Origin: Streptomyces alfalfae
Lineage (GTDB): Bacteria; Actinomycetota; Actinomycetes; Streptomycetales; Streptomycetaceae
Length of the DNA: 64,000 bases
Direction of reading: 5' to 3'
Assembly: GCF_004127445.1 (NCBI RefSeq)
Contig: NZ_QEXM01000057.1
Span: 124,001 to 188,000 of the forward strand
Shown one piece after another: positions 29,881 to 38,628 of this stretch. Numbering within the stretch: the first letter of the stretch is position 1; each line of letters begins with the position of its first letter. Position numbers and translations under genes: made by a program. Under the pieces are notes generated by a model. That model saw nothing but the letters and a program-made list of their open reading frames with translations, had not been told where the DNA came from and did not search any database.

Positions 29881-31143
29881 ATGGGCCACCTGCCCCTCAC
29901 CTCCGCCCCGCCCATCGCCACCGACCCCGCCATATCCGCGGTGCAGAAGCGCACCCTGACCGTCCTGCTCGTCTCCCAGATCCTCAGTGGTGTCGGCCTC
30001 GCCGCCGGAGTCACCGTCGCCGGGTTGCTGGCCGGGCAGATGCTCCACGACACCTCGCTGTCCGGACTGCCCATCGCCCTGCTCACCGCGGGCTCCGCCG
30101 GCGCCGCCGTCGTCATCGGGCGCGTCTCCCCGTGCCTCGGCCGCCGCCCCGGACTGGCCGCCGGGTATCTCACCGGCGCCCTCGGCGGTGCCGGCGTCGT
30201 CGTCGCGGCCGCGCTCGACAGCCCCGCGCTGCTGTTCGCCTCCCTCTTCCTGTACGGCGCCGGAACCACGTCCAACCTCCAGGCCCGCTACGCCGGAGCC
30301 GACCTCGCCGCACCTCATCAACGTGCCCGTGCCACCTCCACCGTCATCGTCGCCACCACCGTCGGCGGCATCGCCGGACCACTGCTCGCCACCCCCGCCG
30401 GACACCTCGCGACCGCGCTCCACCTCCCCGGGCTGACCGGCCTGTTCCTCCTCTCCACGGCCGCGTTCGCCCTGGCCGCACTCACCCTCCTCGTATGGCT
30501 GCGACCCGACCCGCTGTTGCTCGCCCGCACCCTGACCGCGACCCCCGCTGAGAGCACGCCCGCGGCTTCCCCCTCCCGCGCCGGACCCGGACTGCTCATC
30601 GGCGTCGTGGTCCTGGTCCTCAGCCAGCTCGTCATGGTCGCCGTGATGACCATGACCCCCATCCACATGCACGCCCACGGATTCGGCACCACCGCGTCCG
30701 GCCTCGTCATCGCCCTGCACACGGGCTCCATGTATCTCCCGTCGCCCTTGGCCGGCCGTCTCGTCGACCGATTCGGCGCCACGGCGATGAGCGTGGTGAC
30801 GGCTTGCACACTGCTCGCCGCGGGAGTGGCCGCCGCCCTCGCGCCCGGCCACTCCTTCCCCCTGATCACCCTCGCCCTCGTCCTGCTCGGCGTCGGCTGG
30901 AGCTTCGGCCTGGTCACCGGCACCGCGATCGTCACCAACAGCGCGCCCCTGGCCACCCGGGCCAGAGTCCAAGGACTGGTCGACGTCGCCGTCGCCCTCG
31001 CGGGCGCCGCCGGTGGCCTGGCCTCCGGCGTCGTCGTCGCCTACGCCGGTTACCCGGTCCTCGCCGTCCTGTGCGGCATCCTCGCCTCCGTGGCCGCGCC
31101 TGCCGCCGTCGTCGCGGCCCGCAAGAACTCCGCGCACGCCTGA
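29881..31143 (+). CDS. MFS transporter (12-TMS)
   Basis: 420 residues with 12 predicted helices. The cytoplasmic loop motif GRVSPCLGRRPGLAAGYLTG and the central hydrophilic loop (residues about 210-235) divide it into two six-helix halves. A short His/Met-rich TPIHMHAHGFGTTASG follows helix 7. Family members are sugar or drug facilitators and exporters; the substrate is not deducible. A weak purine-rich sequence precedes the ATG. It ends about 75 bases before a convergent remnant. Confidence 0.87.
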   Translation: MGHLPLTSAPPIATDPAISAVQKRTLTVLLVSQILSGVGLAAGVTVAGLLAGQMLHDTSLSGLPIALLTAGSAGAAVVIGRVSPCLGRRPGLAAGYLTGALGGAGVVVAAALDSPALLFASLFLYGAGTTSNLQARYAGADLAAPHQRARATSTVIVATTVGGIAGPLLATPAGHLATALHLPGLTGLFLLSTAAFALAALTLLVWLRPDPLLLARTLTATPAESTPAASPSRAGPGLLIGVVVLVLSQLVMVAVMTMTPIHMHAHGFGTTASGLVIALHTGSMYLPSPLAGRLVDRFGATAMSVVTACTLLAAGVAAALAPGHSFPLITLALVLLGVGWSFGLVTGTAIVTNSAPLATRARVQGLVDVAVALAGAAGGLASGVVVAYAGYPVLAVLCGILASVAAPAAVVAARKNSAHA

Positions 31144-31218
31144 GTGAACGTAGAAGCCGCTGTGGCGGTCGGCCGCCGCAGACCAGCAACTCCGCCGAGA
31201 ACCAGGTCGGTCCCGGCG

Positions 31219-31647
31219 TCAGCCGCCTGCGGCCGGCCGGACGAGGCCGCTCTGGTGGGTGATCACGACCAGCTGCGCCCGGTCGCGTGCGTGGAGTTTG
31301 GTCGTCGCGCGGGAGATGTGCCTGTGCACGGTCAGGGGGCTGAGGACCAGTCGGTCGGCGATCTCGTGGTCCGACTTGCCCAGCGCGGCCAGCGCCATGA
31401 CCTCGCGTTCGCGTTCGGTGAGCAGGGTGAGGCGCTCCGGCGCGGTGAGGGGCACGTGGTCGGCAGGGGTGGCCGGGAAGCGCGTGATCAGGGCACGGGT
31501 GGCCGTGGGGGAGAGCAGGGAATCGCCCGCGGCCACGGTGCGGATGCCTGCCAGCAGGACGTCGGGGCCGACGTCCTTGCCGAGGAATCCGCTCGCCCCG
31601 GACCGCAGGGCCACGGCGACGTTCTCGTAGGATGACCCCGCGGCCTC
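31219..31647 (-). pseudogene. N-terminally truncated NarL-type response regulator
   Basis: The frame begins directly after the stop of the upstream membrane protein gene and reads SSYENVAVALRSGASGFLGKDV, the last strands and helix of a receiver domain, then a complete LuxR HTH (LTEREREVMALAALGKSDHEIADRL). About 80 receiver residues including the phosphorylation site are missing. A GTG at 31614 could yield a 131-residue HTH-only protein, but no good ribosome binding site precedes it. The simplest reading is a deletion-derived remnant whose partner kinase is also gone. Confidence 0.75.
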
Positions 31648-31650
31648 GGC

Positions 31651-34512
31651 TCAGCGGCGGCCACCCCCTCCGCCCGTGCCGGAACCGCTGTTCGGGGAGC
31701 TGACGCAGCCGTTGCAGGGGCCTGTGCCCTGCCGCAGATAGCGGCGCTGGTTCGCCAGGTCGATCGCGGGCGTCAGCGAAGTGGCCCCGGCGGGGATGCC
31801 GATGCCGAACCGGGCGTAGAAGGCGAGCAGGCCCGCGTCGGCACGTTCGACCGCCGCCCGGGTGCGGTCGTAGGCCACCGTCGTCAGGCGGCGGACGTCG
31901 AGACGCACGAGTCGGCCGCCGTCGGGCGGGGGTCCGCCGATCCCTTCGCCCCACCGGTGGAAGATCTTCTTCATCGGGCCGTCCTCCACCAGCCCGCCGA
32001 GGTATTCCTTGACGAGCTGCACGGCTTGGTTGTCGCCCAGGGGGAGGGCGTCGAAGGTGCGGGTGATCGCGAGGGAGGCGAGCTCGGCGAACCGGTCGGT
32101 CTGCTGTTCCCGGTCCGCGGCACGCCGTTGGCTCTCGTCGAGCTGGTCGAGCCGGCCGTCGAGGTCGTCGGCCGCCGGAGGCCGCGCGGGTTCGGGCGCC
32201 GGATCGTCGCCGGTGACCGCGGCGGCCTGGAAGCGGCCGACCTGCCGGGCGATGTCCAGCGCCGTCTGGTTCACGGGCTCGCCCGGCGAGGAAGGAGCGG
32301 CGCGGTGCACGGCGAGGACCACCGCCCTCAGACGGGAGGCGGACCGCGGATGCGCCGAGACCTGTCGGTGGATCTCCTTGTACGCGGCGGCGGCGCCTTC
32401 GGCGTACTGCCGACGCTGGACCTCAAGGGCGTATCGCTCGGCCACCGGCCGCTTCCACGTGCCCTCGGACACCGGGGCGAGGACGACGAGGAACAACAGG
32501 GCGACCATGATGCCGACGTTGACCCCTGAGAAGGACCGCCGTGCGAAATCGGCGGTGATGCCGAGCGGCAGCCGGGCTCCGCTGAACCGCGCCGGGCGAA
32601 GCCGCCGTCTGACCCGCTCGACGCGGTCCGGCCAGCGCAGTACGAGGTAACTGCCGACAGCGAGGACCGTGTAGACCGCGAGCCAGTACGACCAGTGCAC
32701 CTCGGTCAGTGCTTGGACCTTCTCCACGAAGCCGCGCACGGCGGTGACTTGGGGCGGGGTGAATGACAGGACGTTGGCCAGCCACACGATGAGCACGGTC
32801 AGCACCAGACCGAGTGCCACGGACAGGGCGATGTCCGCCACCGCCCGCACCGTTGGCCGCGTCGAGTCCTGCAGCGTCCGCCAGCCGCGCCAGGAGAGCC
32901 AGACGGCGAGCGGGAAGAAGAGCCCGGCGGCCGGTGCGACGGTCAGCACGTCACCAGAGACGAGTTGCTCGACGGCGAGGACGACCAGGAACACACCGGG
33001 GAGATCGGGAAGGTGGCGCATCAGCACGCGTTCGGACGCACCGCACCGCCTCACCGCGAGCAGCACCGTCCAGCCGCCGAAGAAGAGCAGTACCACCAAC
33101 GGCACCAGGCGGGAGGGGAAGGCGCGGAACAGGAGGAAGAGCAGTATCACCGGCGGAACGACCGTGCACAGCGCGAGGGTGGCCGCGGCGACGTACCGGC
33201 GATGCCGGAACCAGCGGATCACGGATTCGACGAGCAGCTCGCCCACCAGCTTCGGCACGGCCATGAGGGCTGCCGACAGACCCAGACCGAAGACTGCCCC
33301 CACCAGGCCGCCGAGGGCGCCTCTGAGGACGGCCAACAGTGCGGACACCGGGCCGTCGATGTCCTGCCGGCCTCCGAGACGCCAGGCCGCCCACACGCCT
33401 GCCCCGAAGGTGACGTACAGGGCCAGACGTTCCGGGACATCGTCCGGTGTCTCGTCATCATCACCACGGACGGCGGACGCGGACCCGGACGACGCGGACC
33501 CGGGCGACGCGGCCCCGGGCGACGCGGCCCCGGTGGAGTCCGGTGCGGTCGAATCTGGTGCGGTCGAAGCCGATGTGGTCGCGTCGGTTGCCGGCGAATC
33601 CGGTGCGGTCGCGTCGGATGTGGCCGAATCCGGTGAAATCGGAGCGCACGCGGTCCGGGAGGCGCGCGCGTGCAGCTCACGGGCGACGCCGACGAGAATC
33701 TCCAGATTGGGTATCTGGTAGCCGGGCCTGATGAAATGGGTCGGGAAGTCGCTGCCACGCGAGGTGATCAGGAGGTCGTCCTGGTCCGTGAGGGAGAACG
33801 AGTCGACGTCCTCCCAGGCGGTGAAGTCGTCCTGGCCGCGCCTTTGCCGTACGGTCAACCCCGCCTGGCTCAGCAGGATGCCGCCGAAGAGGACCTCGCC
33901 GCCACGCAGAGCCGCTTCGGTGGCCAGGCCCAGCTGCGCGTCCAGGACACCCCGCCGGATCGCGGGACCCCACTCCTCCTCCCGCGGGAGCTGGGCTCCC
34001 CTGATCACCGTACGAGTACGCGTGCCGGGGACCTTCTCCCCGCCGAGTGCGGGGCCGCAGTGCGCTGCCCCGAGTGTGGCGACGCTGCCCTCGGGATTGG
34101 ACAGCTTGTAGCGGTTCGAACCGTTCGTGAAAACAGAGGCCGACCGCCAGGGATACACCGCTTCCGTGCCGTCCGCCGCAGTCGCGACAAGGCCCTTCTC
34201 GTACAGCCGGAACTCCACTCTGGTGTGCCGCCGGTACCACAGTGCCCGTACGGCGAAAGGCCCCAGCAGCGCCAGCCCGCCGAGCACTCCGGCCGCGACG
34301 TTCCCCTCCCGGGCGAAGAACGCACCGACGAGAATCGTCAGGAGGTAGGTCAGGGCCGCGAAGGGAAGCAGGGCCAGCAGAAGCAGCGCGTACGCGGAGG
34401 GCCTTCTGCGCTGCGGGCGGTAGGTGCCGCGATGACTTCCCAGCTCCGGGTGGTCCGTGCCCCCCTCCGCGCCGTCCTCCGCATCGCCCTCCGCGCCCAT
34501 GAGTCCATCCAT
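31651..34512 (-). CDS. Large multi-pass membrane protein of unknown function
   Basis: About 953 residues. Two helices near residues 40-95 are followed by a soluble region (RVEFRLYEKGLVATAADGTEAVYPWRSASVF...) that resembles DUF6585-type beta domains. Next is a low-complexity Ala/Ser/Asp/Pro/Thr linker (about residues 305-360), then eight or nine further helices, and finally a soluble helical C-terminus with Gly/Arg-rich end and CNGC. The linker DNA (about 33470-33640) is built of degenerate 15-base units. ATGs at 34512 and 34500 are both possible starts. No enzyme motif was recognised, and the gene stands alone. Confidence 0.75.
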   Translation of the reverse strand: MDGLMGAEGDAEDGAEGGTDHPELGSHRGTYRPQRRRPSAYALLLLALLPFAALTYLLTILVGAFFAREGNVAAGVLGGLALLGPFAVRALWYRRHTRVEFRLYEKGLVATAADGTEAVYPWRSASVFTNGSNRYKLSNPEGSVATLGAAHCGPALGGEKVPGTRTRTVIRGAQLPREEEWGPAIRRGVLDAQLGLATEAALRGGEVLFGGILLSQAGLTVRQRRGQDDFTAWEDVDSFSLTDQDDLLITSRGSDFPTHFIRPGYQIPNLEILVGVARELHARASRTACAPISPDSATSDATAPDSPATDATTSASTAPDSTAPDSTGAASPGAASPGSASSGSASAVRGDDDETPDDVPERLALYVTFGAGVWAAWRLGGRQDIDGPVSALLAVLRGALGGLVGAVFGLGLSAALMAVPKLVGELLVESVIRWFRHRRYVAAATLALCTVVPPVILLFLLFRAFPSRLVPLVVLLFFGGWTVLLAVRRCGASERVLMRHLPDLPGVFLVVLAVEQLVSGDVLTVAPAAGLFFPLAVWLSWRGWRTLQDSTRPTVRAVADIALSVALGLVLTVLIVWLANVLSFTPPQVTAVRGFVEKVQALTEVHWSYWLAVYTVLAVGSYLVLRWPDRVERVRRRLRPARFSGARLPLGITADFARRSFSGVNVGIMVALLFLVVLAPVSEGTWKRPVAERYALEVQRRQYAEGAAAAYKEIHRQVSAHPRSASRLRAVVLAVHRAAPSSPGEPVNQTALDIARQVGRFQAAAVTGDDPAPEPARPPAADDLDGRLDQLDESQRRAADREQQTDRFAELASLAITRTFDALPLGDNQAVQLVKEYLGGLVEDGPMKKIFHRWGEGIGGPPPDGGRLVRLDVRRLTTVAYDRTRAAVERADAGLLAFYARFGIGIPAGATSLTPAIDLANQRRYLRQGTGPCNGCVSSPNSGSGTGGGGGRR

Positions 34513-34738
34513 CCGGGAGACGTTCCCACACAACGACTCTTGTACGACGGCCGGTTGATGTCGCGCGGCACGGTAGCACCCCCATGGAGCGGGTGGGGCC
34601 GGTTGTGTGAGGTGCGCGAAGGGATCTCGGATCGGTTCGGTGATTCACGTGATCGAACCGAGGAACATGTGCGTTAATGTGCCCGGCAAATCTTGCTGGG
34701 TTCGACAGAACGCGCATCGCGTGACACGGGGGTAGAGA

Positions 34739-35143
34739 ATGAAGTCGATTGACCGGTTCAGTCTGAAACTGCGTGCTTCCACCGCATCGGTGGCCGTCGG
34801 AGCCGCCCTGGCTGCTTCGCTGCTGACAGCGTCCCCCGCCGTGGCCATGTGGATCGACGACAACCCCGGACCCGCCGTCGACAGCTGCCCGCCCGGCAAT
34901 GTGTGCGTCTACGACGCCTTGATTCCTGTCGGTATGACGCCCGAACACCGGTACTACTACTACGGCTCGTACAACTTCGTGAACGAGACCAACGACCACA
35001 CCGTGTGGAACAACCAGACCGGCGGAGCGCGCGCCCTGCTCTGCCTCGGTTACAACGGCACGAACTGCACCGTGACGATCCCCGCCGGGCAGGCGTTCCA
35101 CGGATCGCTCACGCCGTACAACTCGATCAAGCTGGTCCCCTGA
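34739..35143 (+). CDS. Secreted peptidase inhibitor I36-like protein
   Basis: 134 residues. A Sec signal peptide (basic start, then ASVAVGAALAASLLTASPAVA) is followed by a mature part with the CPPGNVCVYD segment typical of I36-family secreted proteins and a Tyr-rich patch. It carries four cysteines, probably two disulfides. GGGGG seven bases before the ATG supports the start. I36 members such as SMPI inhibit metalloproteases, but many relatives are untested, so inhibition is only suggested. Confidence 0.8.
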   Translation: MKSIDRFSLKLRASTASVAVGAALAASLLTASPAVAMWIDDNPGPAVDSCPPGNVCVYDALIPVGMTPEHRYYYYGSYNFVNETNDHTVWNNQTGGARALLCLGYNGTNCTVTIPAGQAFHGSLTPYNSIKLVP

Positions 35144-35192
35144 CCGCGCCCGGGAGCCCGCCCGTGTCCGGCCACCTGACGTGGAGCTGCTC

Positions 35193-35786
35193 ATGACCAC
35201 CGCACGAGACCTCGCGATCATCGCCCAGGAGCCGGCCGCCGACGGACCGGTGGAGCCGGGCACCCTGTCGCTCCTGCTCGCGGGCGCCGAAGTCCTCGAC
35301 CTCATCGCGGCTCAGGCCGTTGTCCTGGACGGCGACCGCATCGTGCCGGGCGGCCAGTCACCCACGGGGGACCGCCTGCTGGACGAGGCGGCCTCGGCGC
35401 TCGTGGCGCAGGAGCCGTACGAGACGGTCGAGGACTGGCTGTGGCGCCGTGGCCGCGGGCTGTCCTCCGCCTACGCCGAGGAACTGGAACGAACCGGCCT
35501 CACGACCCGGCCGCGGGGCCGCCGGATTCCCCTGCGGACCGGGCGGACGGAACTGGTGGACTCGGCCGCCCGGCGGGAGGCGGGCGAGCGCTGGGCGACG
35601 GGCGAACCCACCCTCGCCGCACTGGCTGCCGCCGCCGGGCTCCGTGAGGAACCAGCCGTAGGCCTCACCGACGACGTGGTCACCGTGCTGGCCACCGTCG
35701 GGAACGCCGTGCAGGAACTGGAGGCCGTACGGCAGCGGAAAGTGATCGAGGACGCCGCTTTCGACAACATCTGGCGCGGCTACTGA
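35193..35786 (+). CDS. GOLPH3/VPS74 (GPP34) family protein
   Basis: 197 residues. The family pattern is visible as LSLLLAGAEVLDLIAAQAVVLDGDRIVP, then ETVEDWLWRRGRGLSSAYAEELERTG and a C-terminal helical bundle ending NIWRGY. In eukaryotes GPP34 proteins bind phosphatidylinositol 4-phosphate; in actinobacteria they are abundant but of unknown function. The ATG at 35193 has GGAG six bases upstream, better than the GTG at 35181. It lies 50 bases after the secreted protein gene and may be cotranscribed. Confidence 0.85.
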   Translation: MTTARDLAIIAQEPAADGPVEPGTLSLLLAGAEVLDLIAAQAVVLDGDRIVPGGQSPTGDRLLDEAASALVAQEPYETVEDWLWRRGRGLSSAYAEELERTGLTTRPRGRRIPLRTGRTELVDSAARREAGERWATGEPTLAALAAAAGLREEPAVGLTDDVVTVLATVGNAVQELEAVRQRKVIEDAAFDNIWRGY

Positions 35787-35846
35787 GCACGGGCTGCCGA
35801 CGATCGCTTCCCGGTGGTTGACGGCAGCGTGACCCGGGTGGCGACC

Positions 35847-35932
35847 GGGCCCGATACGGCATTTGGGCCCGATCCGGCCGGGCCCGATATGGCGTCCGGG
35901 CCCGATATGGCCGAAGGCGCCGTATCAGGCCC
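35847..35932. repeat. Four GGGCCCGATNYGGC repeats and a matching inverted copy
   Basis: Copies of a 14-base unit lie at 35847-35860, 35865-35878, 35880-35893 and 35898-35911. GCCGTATCAGGCCC at 35919-35932 is nearly the reverse complement of the first copy, so several alternative hairpins can form. The element sits between two convergent genes, where a bidirectional terminator would be expected. Confidence 0.75.
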
Positions 35933-35946
35933 GGCGGAGGAAGGTC

Positions 35947-36837
35947 CTACAGCGCGCCGCCGAATGCCTCGGCCAGCCGACGCCATTCGGTGCGCGGCAA
36001 CGTCGCACCGCCCCCTTCGGCGGTGAGCACCTGGAGCGCGACGTGGTCGGCCCCGGCGTCGAGGTACTCCTGGGTCCGGGTCTTGACTCGCTCGGTGTCG
36101 CCGAGGGCGAAGAGAGCGTCGAGGAGACGGTCGCTGCCGCCGTCGTCGAAGTCGTTCTCCTCGAATCCCAGACGCAGCAGGTTGTCGGTGTAGTTGGGCA
36201 GCTGGAGGTACATCTCCAGCATCTTCCGCGCGGTGGTACGAGCCCGGTCGAGGTCGGTGTCGGGCACGACGGTCAGTTCCGGTGCGAGCAGGGCGTCGGG
36301 TCCGAGCGCCTCGCGCGCCTCGGCGGTGTGCTCGGCGGTGACGAGGTAGGGGTGCGCGCCCAGCGCGCGATCAGCCGAGAGCCTCAGCATCTTCGGTCCG
36401 AGCGCCGCGAGGACGCGATGGCCGGAGCTCACGGGCGGCTTGGCCGCGTCCAGCGCGTCGAGGTAGGCCACCATGGAGCTGTACGGCTTCGTGTACTGCG
36501 GCACCATCGGCCCGTGGCTGACGCCCAGGCCGAGGACGAAGCGTCCGCGTGCGCTCGCCTCGACGGCCGCGATGCGCGCTGCCACGTCCTCCGCGGTGTG
36601 ATCCCAGATGCTGAGGATGCCGGTGGCCACGGTGACCGTACGGGTCGCGGCGACGACGGCCGCGGCGTCGTCGGGGGAGGGGCTGCCCCCGATCCAGAGA
36701 GTGCCGTAGCCCAGCTCCTCCAGCTCGGCGACGGCTTCCGCGATCTCTTTCCTGCCCGCCTCGTCCACCCGGGACCCGTGCAGGGCACCGCTCCAGATAC
36801 CGATGCGGCCGAATGCGCTGTGTGTTTCAGAGGTCAT
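35947..36837 (-). CDS. LLM-class F420-dependent oxidoreductase (TIGR03620-like), second copy
   Basis: 296 residues, the paralogue of 1537-2415. Shared blocks are GIWSGALH..., ELEELGYGTLWIGGSPSP, FVLGLGVSHGPMV, YTKPYSSMVAYLDALDAA and GADHVALQVLT. Compared with the first copy it has a longer N-terminus and a clearer C-terminal helix. It stands alone between the repeat element and a decayed region. F420 use is inferred from the family; substrate unknown. Confidence 0.88.
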   Translation of the reverse strand: MTSETHSAFGRIGIWSGALHGSRVDEAGRKEIAEAVAELEELGYGTLWIGGSPSPDDAAAVVAATRTVTVATGILSIWDHTAEDVAARIAAVEASARGRFVLGLGVSHGPMVPQYTKPYSSMVAYLDALDAAKPPVSSGHRVLAALGPKMLRLSADRALGAHPYLVTAEHTAEAREALGPDALLAPELTVVPDTDLDRARTTARKMLEMYLQLPNYTDNLLRLGFEENDFDDGGSDRLLDALFALGDTERVKTRTQEYLDAGADHVALQVLTAEGGGATLPRTEWRRLAEAFGGAL

Positions 36838-37042
36838 GCTGGGCTCAACCGCGATCCGCGCCGCCTATTCCCGGCTCGAACGAACCTTCACCCGTTCGCC
36901 GCATGCGGGTCTGACGGCCCGTCGGTCCTGGGCGATCCCGCGTGTGCCGCCCGGCGGAAGCGGTCCGGGGACGGACGGCCGGCCTTCCGACGGGCAGGTG
37001 AGGGAGCCCTTGAGCGGTTCGGCAAGGAGCGCCGCACCTGCT

Positions 37043-37255
37043 GACCGTATCGCCGCTCTCTCGTTGGCGATCATGCCGTTCCCGTCGGCCGCCCAGCGCA
37101 AGGCCGGACGCGAACTCGGCTCCGCGACCGCCGTCGCCGACTCCGAGCAGACCCTCCTCTGCACCTACCTGTCCGCCGTCCTTCTGGTCGGCCTCATCGC
37201 CAACAGCCTCCTGGGCTGGTCCCGGACCGATCCTCTCGCCGCCTTCGTCATCGCC
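37043..37255 (+). pseudogene. Cation diffusion facilitator (CDF) transporter fragment
   Basis: 71 in-frame codons read RIAALSLAIMPFPSAAQRKAG, then RELGSATAVADSEQTLLCTY, then LSAVLLVGLIANSLLGWSRT and DPLAAFVIA. This matches the central helices of actinobacterial CDF-type cation transporters, including the conserved VADS-QTLLCTYLSA segment. Both ends are missing: upstream sequence is not coding, and the frame runs into antisense of the propeller remnant. It is an internal piece without start or C-terminal domain and cannot be functional. Confidence 0.75.
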
Positions 37256-37261
37256 GAATCC

Positions 37262-38426
37262 CGGGCGTGCAGCGCTGCCTCGGTGGTCGCCGGATGGCCG
37301 TAGCCGTCGGTGGTCGGCGCCATCGACCGCGGACCGTCCACTTTCCGCAGTGGCTTCCCCGACTCCGCGTCCCGGAACCAGACGGTGCCGGACATGTGTA
37401 CGTGGACCATCTTCCGGCCCCCGGGCAGATACCGCCCCAGCACCGACGGATCGGACAGCCGCAGTGGATTCGGTACCGCGGGCCAGGTGCCGGCCGGTCG
37501 CCAGGCCTTGCCCCGTGCGAGGCCCTGCGCGCTGCCGTCCGGCGCCAGCACGGTCAGCCGCTTGCTGTCCGGCCGCCACACCAGCGCCGAGAACCCGGTG
37601 ATCCGCATCGGGCCTTCTCGGCCCCGCGGCTTCGTGCCGGGCGGGCCGAGCCGCCGCAGGACCAGCTTGCTGGCCAGGCCGTCGAGGATCGCCGCGTCCT
37701 TCCCGTCCGGGGCCACCGCCACCTGCGGCGCTGCGCAACTCAGGCAGGAGCCGGGGATGTCGGCCCCGCTCTCCCAGGCGATCCGGGTGTGCTGCCGCAG
37801 GTCCCACAGGCTCAGCGAGTCCGAGGAGGCCGACAGGAGCCGGTCGCCGCCGGAGCCGACGACGGCGAGAGTGTCCGGCGACACCGGCCCGGCACCCGGC
37901 AGCGCCAGCGGCCCGGAGCCCTTCTTCACCCGCCCGTGCGTCCGGCTCACTCGCAGCGTCGAGCCGATCGCCACCGCCGTGTGCGTGCCGCCCCGGCTGA
38001 CCGCGAGCGCAGGCCGTAGAACACGCCGCGCAGCCAGGCCGTGCTGGGCCGCCGCCGCTGCGGGTACCGCAGGAGTTCCGCCAGGCCCAGCGCGAAGGCG
38101 GCGCCCGGTGAGGGGCCTTCGATACGGGTGGGCGTACGGTCGGTGACCATCAGCCGCCACAGCACGCAGCGCGCCCCGCGGTCGAGGCCGGCCACCGTCC
38201 ACGCCCGGCCCAGCGCGGTCGCGAACTGGCTGTCCGAGCTGCGCAGTCCGGTCATGTGCCGCGGATCGGGGTAGAGACCGGGCGGTCCGGCGGGGAACGC
38301 GCGGAGTTCCAGGACGCCGGTGGCGCCTGCCTCGCCGGGGCGCTCCGTTTCGCCGAACACCACGGCGATCTGCACCCGCCGGCTCACCTCGCAGCCCGCC
38401 ATCAGCAGCGTGGCGGCCACCAGCAT
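37262..38426 (-). pseudogene. Frameshifted remnant of a large beta-propeller (WD40-like) protein
   Basis: Two coding frames meet near 38005. The upstream one (to 38426) reads VQIAVVFGETERPG, ATALGRAWTVAGLDRGARCVLW and GAAFALGLAELLR, an N-terminal domain seen in very large Streptomyces WD40 proteins. The downstream one reads TLAVVGSGGDRLLSASSDSLSLWDLRQ, then PQVAVAPDGKDAAILDGLASKL and VWRPDSKRLTVLAPDGS, which are propeller blades. The frame break, the likely loss of the middle and the abrupt end at the CDF fragment show decay. Exact family is not certain. Confidence 0.65.
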
Positions 38427-38592
38427 GCTGTCGGGCGCGGGGGCCGGCCGCCCCGGGCAGGTGCGGGACGCGTTCCCGTACGGCGTCGAGGCGCGCGGCG
38501 GCTGATTCCGGCACGGCGTTCAGGCCGCGGCCCGACGGTTGCACGGGCGCCCTGCCCCGGTCTCGACGATCCGGGCAGGGTGACGCCGTACT

Positions 38593-38617
38593 GGACTCTC
38601 CCACCGTGGGAGAGTCC
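38593..38617. promoter_or_regulatory. Perfect 25-base inverted repeat, MerR-type operator
   Basis: GGACTCTCCCAC and GTGGGAGAGTCC are exact inverse arms around one central C, 11 bases before the GTG of the MerR gene. Size and CTCTCCC content match operators of MerR regulators that sit in a long promoter spacer. The -35 and -10 boxes could not be placed with confidence. Confidence 0.75.
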
Positions 38618-38628
38618 ACCATGATGGC

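Noticed and set aside
33670..34677. 335-codon + strand open frame opposite the large membrane protein
   Set aside because: Lacks motifs and follows the antisense of the predicted helices; the minus-strand frame has the hydrophobic pattern of a real membrane protein.
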